Notes: a model not told the origin generated them from the sequence alone. A stretch of 40,262 nt of DNA from Streptomyces sp. JJ66 (GCF_019303495.1 NZ_JAEVFI010000047.1:1-40262); one strand, 5' to 3'. Shown: positions 15,261 to 23,525, counted from the stretch's first letter. Translations and numbers: made by a program.

Positions 15261-18200
15261 ATGTCCAGTGTGTCTGACCTCAGCGTGCCCGCCCTCGCCG
15301 CGCGGGTTTCCGAACTGATGCCGCGCGACGAGCGGCGCCTTGGCCGTCGGCTCGACGGGGTGCGGCGGGTCCGCAAACCGGAGGCGCGACAGGCGGTGCT
15401 GGCCGAGATCGCCGGGGAGGTCGAGCAGGCGGAGGTGCGGGTCGCGGCGCGGCGGGCGGCGGTGCCGAGGGTCACCTATCCCGGCGAGCTGCCGGTCAGC
15501 CAGAAGAAGGACGACATCCTGGCCGCCATCCGGGACCACCAGGTGGTGATCGTCGCCGGGGAGACGGGCTCGGGGAAGACGACGCAGATCCCGAAGATCT
15601 GCCTGGAGCTCGGACGCGGGGTCAAGGGGCTGATCGGGCACACCCAGCCCCGGCGGATCGCGGCGCGCACGGTGGCCGAGCGCGTCGCGGACGAGCTGAA
15701 GACGCCACTGGGTGAGGCGGTGGGCTGGAAGGTGCGGTTCACCGACCAGGTGAAGGACACCACCCTGGTCAAGCTGATGACGGACGGCATCCTGCTCGCG
15801 GAGATCCAGACGGACCGCGAGCTGCGGCAGTACGACACGATCATCATCGACGAGGCGCACGAGCGCAGCCTGAACATCGACTTCCTGCTCGGCTACCTCG
15901 CGCAGCTGCTGCCGAAACGGCCGGATCTGAAGGTGATCATCACCTCGGCGACGATCGACCCCGAGCGGTTCTCCCGGCACTTCGGCGACGCGCCGATCGT
16001 CGAGGTGAGCGGGCGTACGTACCCGGTGGAGGTGCGGTACCGGCCACTGCTGGAGGAGGACGGCGAGGAGGGCGACCGGGACCAGGTGACCGCCATCTGC
16101 GACGCGGTGAACGAACTGCGGGGCGAGGGGCCGGGCGACATCCTGGTGTTCCTCTCCGGCGAGCGCGAGATCCGCGACACCGCCGACGCGCTCACCAAGC
16201 TGCGCCTTCCGGCCACCGAGGTGCTGCCGCTGTACGCGCGCCTGTCGCACGCCGAGCAGCACCGGGTGTTCCAGCCGCACGCGGGGCGGCGCATCGTGCT
16301 CGCGACGAACGTGGCCGAGACCTCGCTGACGGTCCCGGGCATCAAGTACGTCATCGACCCCGGTACCGCCCGCATCTCGCGCTACAGCCACCGCACGAAG
16401 GTGCAGCGGCTCCCGATCGAGCCCGTCTCGCAGGCGAGCGCCAACCAGCGCAAGGGCCGCTGCGGGCGCACCTCCGACGGCATCTGCGTCCGGCTGTACT
16501 CGGAAGCGGACTTCCTCGCCCGTCCCGAGTTCACCGACGCGGAGATCCTGCGCACCAACCTGGCGTCGGTGATCTTGCAGATGACGGCGGCCGGGCTCGG
16601 CGACATCGCCCGCTTCCCGTTCATCGACCCGCCCGACCACCGCAGCGTCAAGGCCGGTGTGCAGCTGCTGGAGGAGCTGGGGGCGCTGAACACCGCCGAG
16701 AAGGACCCGAAGAAGCGGCTGACCCCCACCGGGCGCAAGCTGGCGCAGCTGCCGGTGGACCCGCGGCTGGCGCGCATGGTGCTGGAGGCCGAACGCAACG
16801 GCGTGGTGCGCGAGGTGATGGTCATCGCGGCGGCGCTGTCCATCCAGGACCCGCGCGAGCGCCCCGCCGACCAGCAGCAGCAGGCCGATCAACAGCACGC
16901 CCGCTTCCGCGACGAGACCAGCGACTTCCTGGCGTTCCTGAACCTGTGGCGCTACCTGCGCGAGCGGCAAAAGGCGCTGTCGTCGTCGGCGTTCCGGCGC
17001 ATGTGCAAGGCGGAGTACCTCAACTACCTGCGCATACGCGAGTGGCAGGACATCTTCACGCAGCTGCGCCAGGTGGCGCGTTCACTAGACGTGCCCGTCG
17101 GGGAGCCGCGCGAGGAGGTGGACGGCGACGCCGTGCACCGCTCGCTGCTGGCGGGGCTGCTGAGCCACGTGGGGCTGAAAGACGCCGAGCGGAACGACTA
17201 CCTGGGCGCGCGGAGCGCCAAGTTCGCCGTCTTCCCCGGCTCGGCGCTGTTCAAGAAGCCACCGCGCTGGGTGATGGCGGCGGAGCTGGTGGAGACCTCG
17301 CGCCTGTGGGCCCGCGTCAACGCCAAGATCGACCCGGAGTGGATCGAGCCGCTGGCCCAGCACCTGGTCAAGCGCACCTACAGCGAGCCGCACTGGGAGC
17401 AGAAGCAGGCCGCGGTGATGGCGTACGAGAAGGTGACGCTGTACGGCGTGCCGATCGTGGCGCAGCGCAAGGTCACCTACGGGCGCATCGACCCGGAGAC
17501 GTCCCGCGACCTGTTCATCCGCAACGCGCTGGTGGAGGGCGACTGGCGTACGCACCACCAGTTCTTCCACGACAACCGCAAGCTGCTGGGCGAGGTCGAG
17601 GAGCTGGAGCACCGGGCGCGGCGCCGGGACATCCTCGTGGACGACGAGACGCTGCACGACTTCTACGAGCAGCGCGTCCCCGAACACGTCGTCTCCGGAG
17701 CGCACTTCGACTCCTGGTGGAAGCACAAGCGGCGCGAGGAGCCGGACCTGCTGAGCTTCGAGAAGTCGATGCTCATCAACGAGCGGGCCGGGCAGATCAC
17801 CAAGGCGGACTACCCGGACACCTGGCGGCAGGGTCCACTGCGGCTGAAGGTGACGTACCAGTTCGAGCCGGGCACGGACGCCGACGGTGTCACCGTCCAC
17901 GTGCCGCTCCAGGTGCTCAACCAGGTCACCGACGAGGGGTTCGACTGGCAGATTCCCGGGCTGCGCAAGGATGTCGTCACCGAGCTGATCCGCTCGCTGC
18001 CCAAGCCGATCCGGCGCAACTGCGTGCCCGCGCCGAACTTCGCCGAACGCTTCCTCGCCCTGTTCCCCACCCCGGGCGAGGTGCCGCAAGCCGACCCGCT
18101 GACGGCCGTCCTCGCCCGCGAGCTGCGGCGCATGACGGGCGTGCCGATCGCCCAGGAGGACTTCGACTGGGGCAAGGTCCCGGCCCATCTGCGCGTCACC

Positions 18201-19373
18201 TTCCGCGTGGTGGACGAGCGCGGGCGGCGGGCGGGCGCGAAGGCCGGGCACCCCGGGAAGGCTGGGCATCCCGGGAACGCCGGGGATGCCGGGAACGCCG
18301 AGGATAAGGACCTGGAGGTGCTGCGGCTGCGGTTCAAGCCGCAGGCGCGGGCCGCGCTCTCGCGCGCGTTCGAGGCGTCGGCGGACGCGGGCGCAGGCCC
18401 GGGGCAGCGGGGCCAGCAGAGCAAGGGCGGACGCGGGCCGGGGCACGCCGGGCAGAAGGCGTCCCAGCCGGAGGCGCGGCAGGCGCGCACGGGCCTGACC
18501 GCGTGGACCATCGGCACCCTGGAGCGCACCTTCGAGACGCGGCGCTCCGGCCAGCCGGTCAAGGCGTACCCGGCACTGGTGGACGAGGGCAGCTCGGTGG
18601 CGGTGCGCCTGTTCGACACCGAGGCTGAGCAGCAGGCGGCGATGTGGCGCGGTACCCGGCGGCTGATCCGGCTGAACCTGCCCTCGGACCCGGGGAAGTT
18701 CGCCCAGTCCCAGCTGACCAACCAGCAGAAGCTGGCGCTGGCGGCCTCCCCGCACGGCAGTGTGCCGGAGCTGTTCGAGGACTGTGTGCACGCCTCCGTG
18801 GACCTGCTGATCGCCGCGCACGGCGGACCGGCGTGGGACGAGGAGACGTTCCGCAAACTGTTCGACGCGGTGCGGACCGACGTGGTGGACGTGACGCTGA
18901 GGACCGTGCGCCAGGTGCGGGAAGTGCTCGTCGCCTGGCAGTCGTGCGAGCGGCGCCTGAAGTCCCCGGAGCTGGCGCGCAGCGCGACGCTGCTGCCCTC
19001 GCTGACCGACGTCCGCGAGCAGCTGGCCGGGCTGATGTGCCCCGGGTTCGTCACCGCGCACGGGGCGCGGCGGCTGCCGGACCTGCTGCGGTACCTCACC
19101 GCCGTGGACCGGCGGTTGCAGCAGCTGCCGGGGAACGCGCAGCGCGACGCGGCGCGGACGGCGAAGGTGAAGGAGATGCGCGACGAGTACGCCTGGCTGC
19201 TGGAGCAGTTCCCGCCCGGGCGGCCGGTGCCGAAGGAGGCCCGGGACATCCGGTGGATGATCGAGGAGCTGCGCGTGAGCTACTTCGCGCACGCGCTCGG
19301 CACGGCGTACCCGGTCTCCGACAAGCGGATCGTCAAGGCCGTGGACGCGGCGGTCCCTGCTGGACGCGGCTGA
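15261..19373 (+). CDS. hrpA: ATP-dependent RNA helicase HrpA (DEAH box)
   Basis: 1370 residues from ATG 15261 (GGGGGA upstream), the usual HrpA length. Motifs: Walker A GETGSGKT (100-107), DEAH (197-200), SATID, ETSLTVPGI and the Q/R-rich motif VI QRKGRCGRT. HA2 and OB-fold domains follow, then the long HrpA-specific C-terminal region. It is a 3'-5' RNA helicase; in E. coli HrpA acts on fimbrial mRNA processing and resolves stalled, collided ribosomes. An inserted low-complexity linker (AGHPGKAGHPGNAGDAGNAE, around residue 997) is encoded by an accccggga-type repeat at about 18245-18300, followed by a glycine/glutamine-rich stretch. The gene is divergent from yefM, with 164 bp between starts. 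Confidence 0.96.
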   Translation: MSSVSDLSVPALAARVSELMPRDERRLGRRLDGVRRVRKPEARQAVLAEIAGEVEQAEVRVAARRAAVPRVTYPGELPVSQKKDDILAAIRDHQVVIVAGETGSGKTTQIPKICLELGRGVKGLIGHTQPRRIAARTVAERVADELKTPLGEAVGWKVRFTDQVKDTTLVKLMTDGILLAEIQTDRELRQYDTIIIDEAHERSLNIDFLLGYLAQLLPKRPDLKVIITSATIDPERFSRHFGDAPIVEVSGRTYPVEVRYRPLLEEDGEEGDRDQVTAICDAVNELRGEGPGDILVFLSGEREIRDTADALTKLRLPATEVLPLYARLSHAEQHRVFQPHAGRRIVLATNVAETSLTVPGIKYVIDPGTARISRYSHRTKVQRLPIEPVSQASANQRKGRCGRTSDGICVRLYSEADFLARPEFTDAEILRTNLASVILQMTAAGLGDIARFPFIDPPDHRSVKAGVQLLEELGALNTAEKDPKKRLTPTGRKLAQLPVDPRLARMVLEAERNGVVREVMVIAAALSIQDPRERPADQQQQADQQHARFRDETSDFLAFLNLWRYLRERQKALSSSAFRRMCKAEYLNYLRIREWQDIFTQLRQVARSLDVPVGEPREEVDGDAVHRSLLAGLLSHVGLKDAERNDYLGARSAKFAVFPGSALFKKPPRWVMAAELVETSRLWARVNAKIDPEWIEPLAQHLVKRTYSEPHWEQKQAAVMAYEKVTLYGVPIVAQRKVTYGRIDPETSRDLFIRNALVEGDWRTHHQFFHDNRKLLGEVEELEHRARRRDILVDDETLHDFYEQRVPEHVVSGAHFDSWWKHKRREEPDLLSFEKSMLINERAGQITKADYPDTWRQGPLRLKVTYQFEPGTDADGVTVHVPLQVLNQVTDEGFDWQIPGLRKDVVTELIRSLPKPIRRNCVPAPNFAERFLALFPTPGEVPQADPLTAVLARELRRMTGVPIAQEDFDWGKVPAHLRVTFRVVDERGRRAGAKAGHPGKAGHPGNAGDAGNAEDKDLEVLRLRFKPQARAALSRAFEASADAGAGPGQRGQQSKGGRGPGHAGQKASQPEARQARTGLTAWTIGTLERTFETRRSGQPVKAYPALVDEGSSVAVRLFDTEAEQQAAMWRGTRRLIRLNLPSDPGKFAQSQLTNQQKLALAASPHGSVPELFEDCVHASVDLLIAAHGGPAWDEETFRKLFDAVRTDVVDVTLRTVRQVREVLVAWQSCERRLKSPELARSATLLPSLTDVREQLAGLMCPGFVTAHGARRLPDLLRYLTAVDRRLQQLPGNAQRDAARTAKVKEMRDEYAWLLEQFPPGRPVPKEARDIRWMIEELRVSYFAHALGTAYPVSDKRIVKAVDAAVPAGRG

Positions 19374-19498
19374 ACGGCCCCTCTCCGGCCCGCGTGCGGG
19401 GGGCTCGCTTCGCCGCCGTCTGGTCCGCTGCGCCGGGTGGGGCGCCCGGACGGGTCCGGCGGGCGGGAAGCGATTCGCACCAGAGGGCTGAGCTGCTG

Positions 19499-19504
19499 TA
19501 CAGT
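19499..19504 (+). promoter_or_regulatory. -10 element of the second tRNA-Asp
   Basis: TACAGT, 38 bp before the tRNA, with a weak -35 candidate (TTCGCA) about 19 bp upstream in the 169-bp gap after hrpA. Confidence 0.45.
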
Positions 19505-19542
19505 CTCGTTTCGCGCCGGTCGGAAACGACGAAGGCGCGCAA

Positions 19543-19617
19543 GGTCCTGTGGAGCAGTTTGGAGTGCTCGCCACCCTGTCAAGGTGGAGGCCGCGGGTTC
19601 AAATCCCGTCAGGACCG
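19543..19617 (+). tRNA. tRNA-Asp (anticodon GTC), copy 2
   Basis: 75 nt, identical to 11649-11723, with anticodon loop CTGTCAA. Stands alone with its own promoter-like element and a strong terminator. Confidence 0.97.
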
Positions 19618-19626
19618 CCGTAGTTG

Positions 19627-19667
19627 CCGAAGGGCCCGGATCTCCCCGTGAGATCCGGGCCCTTCGG
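19627..19667 (+). terminator. Strong hairpin terminator after tRNA-Asp
   Basis: Perfect 17-bp inverted repeat, ccgaagggcccggatct and its complement, with a 7-nt loop, starting 10 bp after the tRNA. No T-run. Confidence 0.85.
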
Positions 19668-19709
19668 CGTGTGTCCGGGTCCGCCCCCGTGCGTCCGGGT
19701 CCGCCCGGG

Positions 19710-19729
19710 TTCAGGACCAAGGTCCCGGG
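19710..19729. promoter_or_regulatory. Degenerate copy of the DosR-like palindrome
   Basis: TTCAGGACCAAGGTCCCGGG matches the perfect palindrome at 20907-20926 in 17 of 20 positions. It lies downstream of the tRNA-Asp terminator and 519 bp beyond the 3' end of bldC. It is preceded by two copies of cgtccgggtccgccc (about 19674-19707). Confidence 0.5.
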
Positions 19730-19897
19730 ACGACGTGACGAAAGCCGCCCCCTCGGCCGGAGGCGGGATGCGAGAGTGGAGACAGATCGCCGGCGAGCCG
19801 GGGAGCCGGGGAGCCGGGCGGCCATGGAGCGGTCGGCTCACTACCGCAGAGGTCAACAAGGCCGCAACCGTGGCGGGGTGTGACGGGAGTCACGGAA

Positions 19898-19926
19898 TTG
19901 ACCGTACAACCTGCGGAGTTTATCCC
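19898..19926 (+). promoter_or_regulatory. Orphan sigma-70-type promoter, antisense to bldC
   Basis: TTGACC, exactly 17 bp, TATCCC, with no plausible gene downstream on the plus strand before bldC (minus). May drive a small or antisense RNA. Sequence match only. Confidence 0.4.
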
Positions 19927-20247
19927 GGCCCTACATGGGGTCGATTTGATATGTGCAATGGTACTGATCGGTTCAACTGCCCACCATCGCCCCGTGCACA
20001 CCACCCGAACCAGGTACCGGAGGGAACCGGGGCGGGCGGAGCAGGCCGGGCACCAGCCGGCGGGAAGCGGACCAGAACGCGAAGCGGGCCGGGCCGGGGC
20101 CGGAACGCGCGAGCGCGCCGGACCCGGCGGAGTCCGGCGCGCTCGCCGACGGCGTACGGCCCCAACACCGCGAGAGCGGCCTGGGACGGGGTGGCAGGAG
20201 CCCGCGCGCCCCTGAGGGAGCGCCCGACGCGTCCGGTTATGCGGTGT

Positions 20248-20454
20248 TCAGGCCTCGCTGCGCTGCTGCGGGATACCTGCCAGCAGTGCACGCACCTCCG
20301 CCTCGCGGTAGCGACGGTGCCCGCCGAGCGTGCGGATCGACGTCAGCTTGCCCGCCTTTGCCCAGCGTGTGACCGTCTTCGGGTCCACGCGGAACATGGT
20401 GGCGACCTCAGCCGGGGTCAGCAGCGGCTCGGCATCAGGGGTGCGAGCGGTCAT
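20248..20454 (-). CDS. bldC: BldC developmental regulator (MerR-like DNA-binding domain)
   Basis: 68 residues from ATG 20454 with GAGGAGG upstream. The protein is only a winged helix-turn-helix of the MerR type: LLTPAEVATMFRVDPKTVTRWAKAGKLTSIRTLGGHRRYREAEVRALL. It matches BldC as I know it almost throughout. BldC binds head-to-tail on AT-rich direct repeats and holds back entry into development in Streptomyces. It lacks an effector domain, as expected. The gene is monocistronic here, with a 513-bp gene-free region upstream, which suggests complex control. Confidence 0.97.
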   Translation of the reverse strand: MTARTPDAEPLLTPAEVATMFRVDPKTVTRWAKAGKLTSIRTLGGHRRYREAEVRALLAGIPQQRSEA

Positions 20455-20470
20455 GAGCGGCCTCCTCGGG

Positions 20471-20492
20471 AGAACCGAACCATCACGGTTCT
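20471..20492 (-). repeat. Inverted repeat in the bldC leader
   Basis: agaaccg / cggttct, 7-bp arms with an 8-nt loop, 17-38 bp upstream of the bldC start, next to the ribosome site. Could be an RNA hairpin or a protein site. Confidence 0.55.
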
Positions 20493-20673
20493 TTCCTCTA
20501 AAATTCTGCACCTTGACCCGCGTTGCCCGAAATGACGTACGCGGGACGAGTCGGTTATAGGACGAACGGCTTGTCCTCGGCACTACAACTACACCATCTG
20601 CCCGGCCTCGTCGGCCAAACCGATGGAATTGTCCTCTCAGGTGCACAATCCCAAACGGATCACGATGGACCGC

Positions 20674-20704
20674 ACCATAGCGGACAGTCACATCGCCATG
20701 ACAA
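20674..20704 (-). promoter_or_regulatory. bldC: Candidate bldC promoter
   Basis: On the minus strand TTGTCA, 19-bp spacer, TATGGT; the start would give a leader of about 210 nt. A second -10-like TATAAC lies at 20554-20559 without a good -35. Confidence 0.35.
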
Positions 20705-20906
20705 CCCGTCACACATGTTGACGAGTCCTCACCGGAGTGAACAACCGATGCAATACCGAAGTATCGGACGTGTCCGCCCCGCAGCAGGACGGAAGGAGGC
20801 CATCCCGGACTCCTTGTCCTATTTTGACACGAGGAGTGGCCTTGCAGGCAAGGGGCTCTTTACGCGGGATTACGTGCCATCCGTCACGCTTGAGCCGAAA
20901 GCCCGG

Positions 20907-20926
20907 TTCGGGACCAAGGTCCCGAA
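20907..20926. promoter_or_regulatory. 20-bp DosR/DevR-like palindrome
   Basis: TTCGGGACCAAGGTCCCGAA has perfect 9-bp arms and a 2-bp centre. It fits the mycobacterial DosR box form TTSGGGACTWWAGTCCCSAA except for the two bases flanking WW. It lies between the 3' end of 20968..21939 and the long bldC upstream region. Streptomyces have DosR-like regulators (OsdR/DevR), so a regulator site is plausible; with a 2-nt loop it is a poor terminator. Confidence 0.5.
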
Positions 20927-20967
20927 CGCCGCGCACCACCGCCCCCGCACCCGCCGGGCCGCAGCGC

Positions 20968-21939
20968 TCAGCTGGCGAACTGGCGCTCCTGGACGGCCCG
21001 CCAGCGCTCCGTGAGCCGCTCGAAGACGGCACCGGCCCGCTCCGCGTCGCCGTCCCGCAGCGCCGCGATCCCCTCGGCCGCCTCGGCCGCCGAACGGTCC
21101 GCCGCGAGCTGTTCCCCGGAGATCGTATGCACGAGTCCGCCGTAGTCCAGTTCGACGAGGGAACGCGGGTGGAATTCCTCCAGCCACCGCCCCACATCTA
21201 CCAGGCCATCGACCAGCGGCCCCTCCTGGATCTCCGTCTTCAGCGTCCGCAGACTCCGCGCCAGCCGGCGGCGGGCCTGCACCATCGGCGTCCGGTAGCG
21301 CAGCCGCGTCCCCGCGCCGCCCGCCCCGGGGCCGCGCCCGCCGTCCCCGCCGTCCGGGCCGTCCGGGCCGTCCCCGCCGTCCCCGCCGTCCGGGCCGTGC
21401 GCGGCGGCTGGCCCGGCGTCCGCGCCGTCCTGGGCGGGCGCGGGGCTCTCGGTGTACTCGGTGTACTCGCGCTCCTCGTCGGAGAACAGCAGGAACCAGC
21501 GCACCGGTACGTGCCACAGCGCCGAGCGCAGCCAGGGCCGCGCGTCGGGGTGGTGCTCGCGCCACCGCTCGTAGTCGGCCTCCGCCTGGCGGCGGACGAC
21601 GGGCGGAAGCGCGGCGTCCAGCACCTGGGCGGGCAGCTCCCGGTCCGCCTCCGCCAGCGCCAGCCACGCGCGCAGCCGGGTGCGCCACGGGCACACGCAC
21701 ACCACGCCGTCCACCTCGGCGACGAACGCGTCCCCGCTCTCCCGCTCCGGCACGGCCACCGGCGGCACCGGCAGCAGCCCGGCCAGCGAACGGCGCAGCT
21801 CGTCCTGGGCGCCGGGGCGGTGCTCGCGCCGGGCGTAGCGCGCCCAGTACGTGCGTTCCGGCTCCGGGAAGGCGGCCAGCGGCTCGTACACCCGCAAGTA
21901 GGACACGTACGGGATGCTCAAGGCCAACGTCGGGCCCAC
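20968..21939 (-). CDS. Conserved hypothetical protein between bldC and vdh
   Basis: 323 residues from GTG 21939, with GGGAGGG eight bases upstream. No signal peptide or membrane helix. The N-terminal half is ordered (IPYVSYLRVYEPLAAFPEPE, DGVVCVCPWRTRLRAWLALA, ARPWLRSALWHVPVRWFLLF). A low-complexity GPDGGDGGDGPDGPDGGDGG linker sits around residues 182-205, encoded by ccgtccgggccgtcc-type 9-bp repeats at about 21350-21400. A helical C-terminal part includes MVQARRRLARSLRTLKTEI and GLVDVGRWLEEFHPRSLVELDY. From memory this occupies the place of SCO4090 in S. coelicolor. No enzymatic motif is recognised. It is divergent from vdh (231 bp between starts). Confidence 0.8.
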   Translation of the reverse strand: MGPTLALSIPYVSYLRVYEPLAAFPEPERTYWARYARREHRPGAQDELRRSLAGLLPVPPVAVPERESGDAFVAEVDGVVCVCPWRTRLRAWLALAEADRELPAQVLDAALPPVVRRQAEADYERWREHHPDARPWLRSALWHVPVRWFLLFSDEEREYTEYTESPAPAQDGADAGPAAAHGPDGGDGGDGPDGPDGGDGGRGPGAGGAGTRLRYRTPMVQARRRLARSLRTLKTEIQEGPLVDGLVDVGRWLEEFHPRSLVELDYGGLVHTISGEQLAADRSAAEAAEGIAALRDGDAERAGAVFERLTERWRAVQERQFAS

Positions 21940-22134
21940 GTGCGTCGCCCTCCCTCTTCACTCGCGCCTGCTGCTGACGACCCCCGGGGCACCGGGCCGC
22001 CCACGGCCCCGGCACCACCGCGGTGCCCGTCCACCAGGCATGAGTGCCCCGAAAGTGGCACACCCATGATCTGCCAGGCCCACCTTCCGGCGCGAGGTCG
22101 TACCCTGCTGCACTACAGGCCCTCCCCCACCCTT

Positions 22135-22150
22135 CGGAGGGCGCCCTCCG
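22135..22150. promoter_or_regulatory. Perfect 16-bp palindrome in the vdh leader
   Basis: CGGAGGGCGCCCTCCG, 20 bp upstream of the vdh GTG. A candidate operator or RNA stem; possible -10 TACCCT at 22101-22106 lies just upstream. Confidence 0.5.
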
Positions 22151-22170
22151 CGACTACAGGAGTCACCACC

Positions 22171-23331
22171 GTGACTGACGTACGTCCCCACTCCGTCAGC
22201 GTCGACGGCGTGCCCGCGGGCCAGGCCGGAGTGCTGTCCGCCCTGTTCCGCTCCGAGCTCGGCGGCCACGAGCAGGTCGTGTTCTGCCAGGACCGGGCCA
22301 GCGGCCTCAAAGCCGTCATCGCCCTCCACAACACCGCTCTGGGCCCGGCCCTGGGCGGCACCCGGTTCCACGCCTACGCGGGCGAGGAGTTCCCCGAGGA
22401 GGCGGCGGCGCTCGACGCGCTGAACCTCGCCCGGGGCATGTCGTACAAGAACGCGCTCGCCGGGCTGGAGCACGGCGGCGGCAAGGCCGTCATCATCGGC
22501 GACCCGGACCAGCTCAAGAGCGAGGAGCTGCTGCTCGCCTACGGCCGGTTCGTCGCCTCGCTCGGCGGGCGCTACGTCACCGCGTGCGACGTGGGCACGT
22601 ACGTCCAGGACATGGACATCGTGGCCCGCGAGTGCCGCTGGACGACCGGACGCTCCCCCGAGAACGGCGGCGCGGGCGACTCCTCGGTGCTCACCGCCTT
22701 CGGCGTCTTCCAGGGCATGCGGGCAAGCGCCCGGCACCGCTGGGGCGCGCCCACGCTGCGCGGCCGCACGGTCGGCATCGCCGGTGTCGGCAAGGTGGGC
22801 CACCACCTGGTGGAGCACCTGCTGGCGGACGGGGCGAAGGTGCTGGTCACCGACGTGCGCGCGGAGGCCGTCGCCCGCGTGACGGCCGCGCACCCGGAGG
22901 TCACCGCCGTCGCCGACACCGAGGCGCTGATCCGCGCCGAGGGCCTTGATGTGTATGCGCCGTGCGCGCTCGGCAGCGCGCTGAACGACGAGACGGTGCC
23001 GGTGCTGACGGCGTCCGTGGTGTGCGGCGCGGCCAACAACCAGCTCGCCCACCCGGGGGTGGAGAAGGACCTCGCCGACCGGGGTGTGCTCTACGCGCCC
23101 GACTACGTGGTCAACGCCGGGGGCGTCATCCAGGTCGCGGACGAACTGCACGGGTTCGACTTCGCGCGGGCGAAGGCCAAGGCGGAGAGGATCTTCGACA
23201 CGACGCTGGAGATCTTCGCCCGGGCCGACTCCGACGGCGTGCCGCCCGCCGCGGCCGCCGACCGCGTCGCCGAGCAGCGCATGGCCGCGGGCACCCGGCT
23301 CGCGGGCGAGGGGCTGAAGCCCGTCGGCTGA
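22171..23331 (+). CDS. vdh: Valine (branched-chain amino acid) dehydrogenase
   Basis: 386 residues from GTG 22171, with AGGAG eight bases upstream. It is an ELFV-family dehydrogenase: MSYKNALAGLEHGGGK (about 90-105) holds the substrate and catalytic lysines, and GIAGVGKVGHHL (202-213) is the Rossmann NAD-binding loop. ACDVGTYVQDM and CGAANNQL are also diagnostic of the leucine/valine dehydrogenase branch. It oxidatively deaminates valine, leucine and isoleucine to 2-oxo acids, which in Streptomyces feed branched fatty acids and polyketide precursors. Its place next to bldC and the DUF3073 gene matches S. coelicolor vdh as I remember it. A strong hairpin follows. Confidence 0.96.
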   Translation: MTDVRPHSVSVDGVPAGQAGVLSALFRSELGGHEQVVFCQDRASGLKAVIALHNTALGPALGGTRFHAYAGEEFPEEAAALDALNLARGMSYKNALAGLEHGGGKAVIIGDPDQLKSEELLLAYGRFVASLGGRYVTACDVGTYVQDMDIVARECRWTTGRSPENGGAGDSSVLTAFGVFQGMRASARHRWGAPTLRGRTVGIAGVGKVGHHLVEHLLADGAKVLVTDVRAEAVARVTAAHPEVTAVADTEALIRAEGLDVYAPCALGSALNDETVPVLTASVVCGAANNQLAHPGVEKDLADRGVLYAPDYVVNAGGVIQVADELHGFDFARAKAKAERIFDTTLEIFARADSDGVPPAAAADRVAEQRMAAGTRLAGEGLKPVG

Positions 23332-23400
23332 CGCGGGCCGCCCGGCTTGGACCCGGGGCCGGGACCCGCTTGGCGGGTACTCCGTACGGACGTGCGAGTG

Positions 23401-23446
23401 CGTCACTTTGAGTGACGGGTGGTGGGGGAGATTTCTCTCACCACCC
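23401..23446 (+). terminator. Double hairpin terminator of vdh
   Basis: A short CGTCAC-TTTGA-GTGACG stem-loop (23401-23417) abuts a longer stem GGGTGGTG / CACCACCC (23417-23446). The longer stem continues inward with five further pairs around a 4-nt loop. Confidence 0.75.
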
Positions 23447-23502
23447 GCCTGCGGGTCTTCCGCCAACGACAAGGTAAAATCACCGTTGACCAGCGAAGTA
23501 CC

Positions 23503-23525
23503 GGTCACCGGGCGTGCCGGTGACC
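23503..23525 (+). repeat. Inverted repeat upstream of the DUF3073 gene
   Basis: GGTCACCGG-GCGTG-CCGGTGACC, perfect 9-bp arms, 154 bp before the start. A TAAAAT hexamer at about 23475-23480 precedes it and may be a -10 without a clear -35. Confidence 0.6.

Larger units (their letters stand above)
19668..20247. other. 580-bp gap between tRNA-Asp and bldC
   Basis: No convincing protein gene. It contains the degenerate palindrome at 19710, a GTGAC-GGGA-GTCAC dyad (19880-19893), and a plus-strand promoter-like pair TTGACC-N17-TATCCC (19898-19926). The last would fire toward the 3' end of bldC on the opposite strand. The stretch 19880-20010 is AT-richer than its surroundings. Confidence 0.5.
20455..20967. 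other. 513-bp gene-free region upstream of bldC
   Basis: Distinctly AT-richer than neighbouring genes. It holds the leader inverted repeat (20471), two promoter candidates, a ccttgcaggcaagg mini-hairpin near 20844, ACTCCT/AGGAGT arms around 20809-20837 and the 20-bp palindrome at 20907. No open frame here has codon bias or a family signature I recognise. Confidence 0.55.

Noticed and set aside
15093..16970. Minus-strand frame of 625 codons over the hrpA 5' half
   Set aside because: Antisense to conserved helicase motifs; composition is shadow-like.
20737..22170. In-frame upstream extension of vdh
   Set aside because: It would run antisense through the divergent hypothetical gene. The GTG at 22171 has a ribosome site and the normal family N-terminus.
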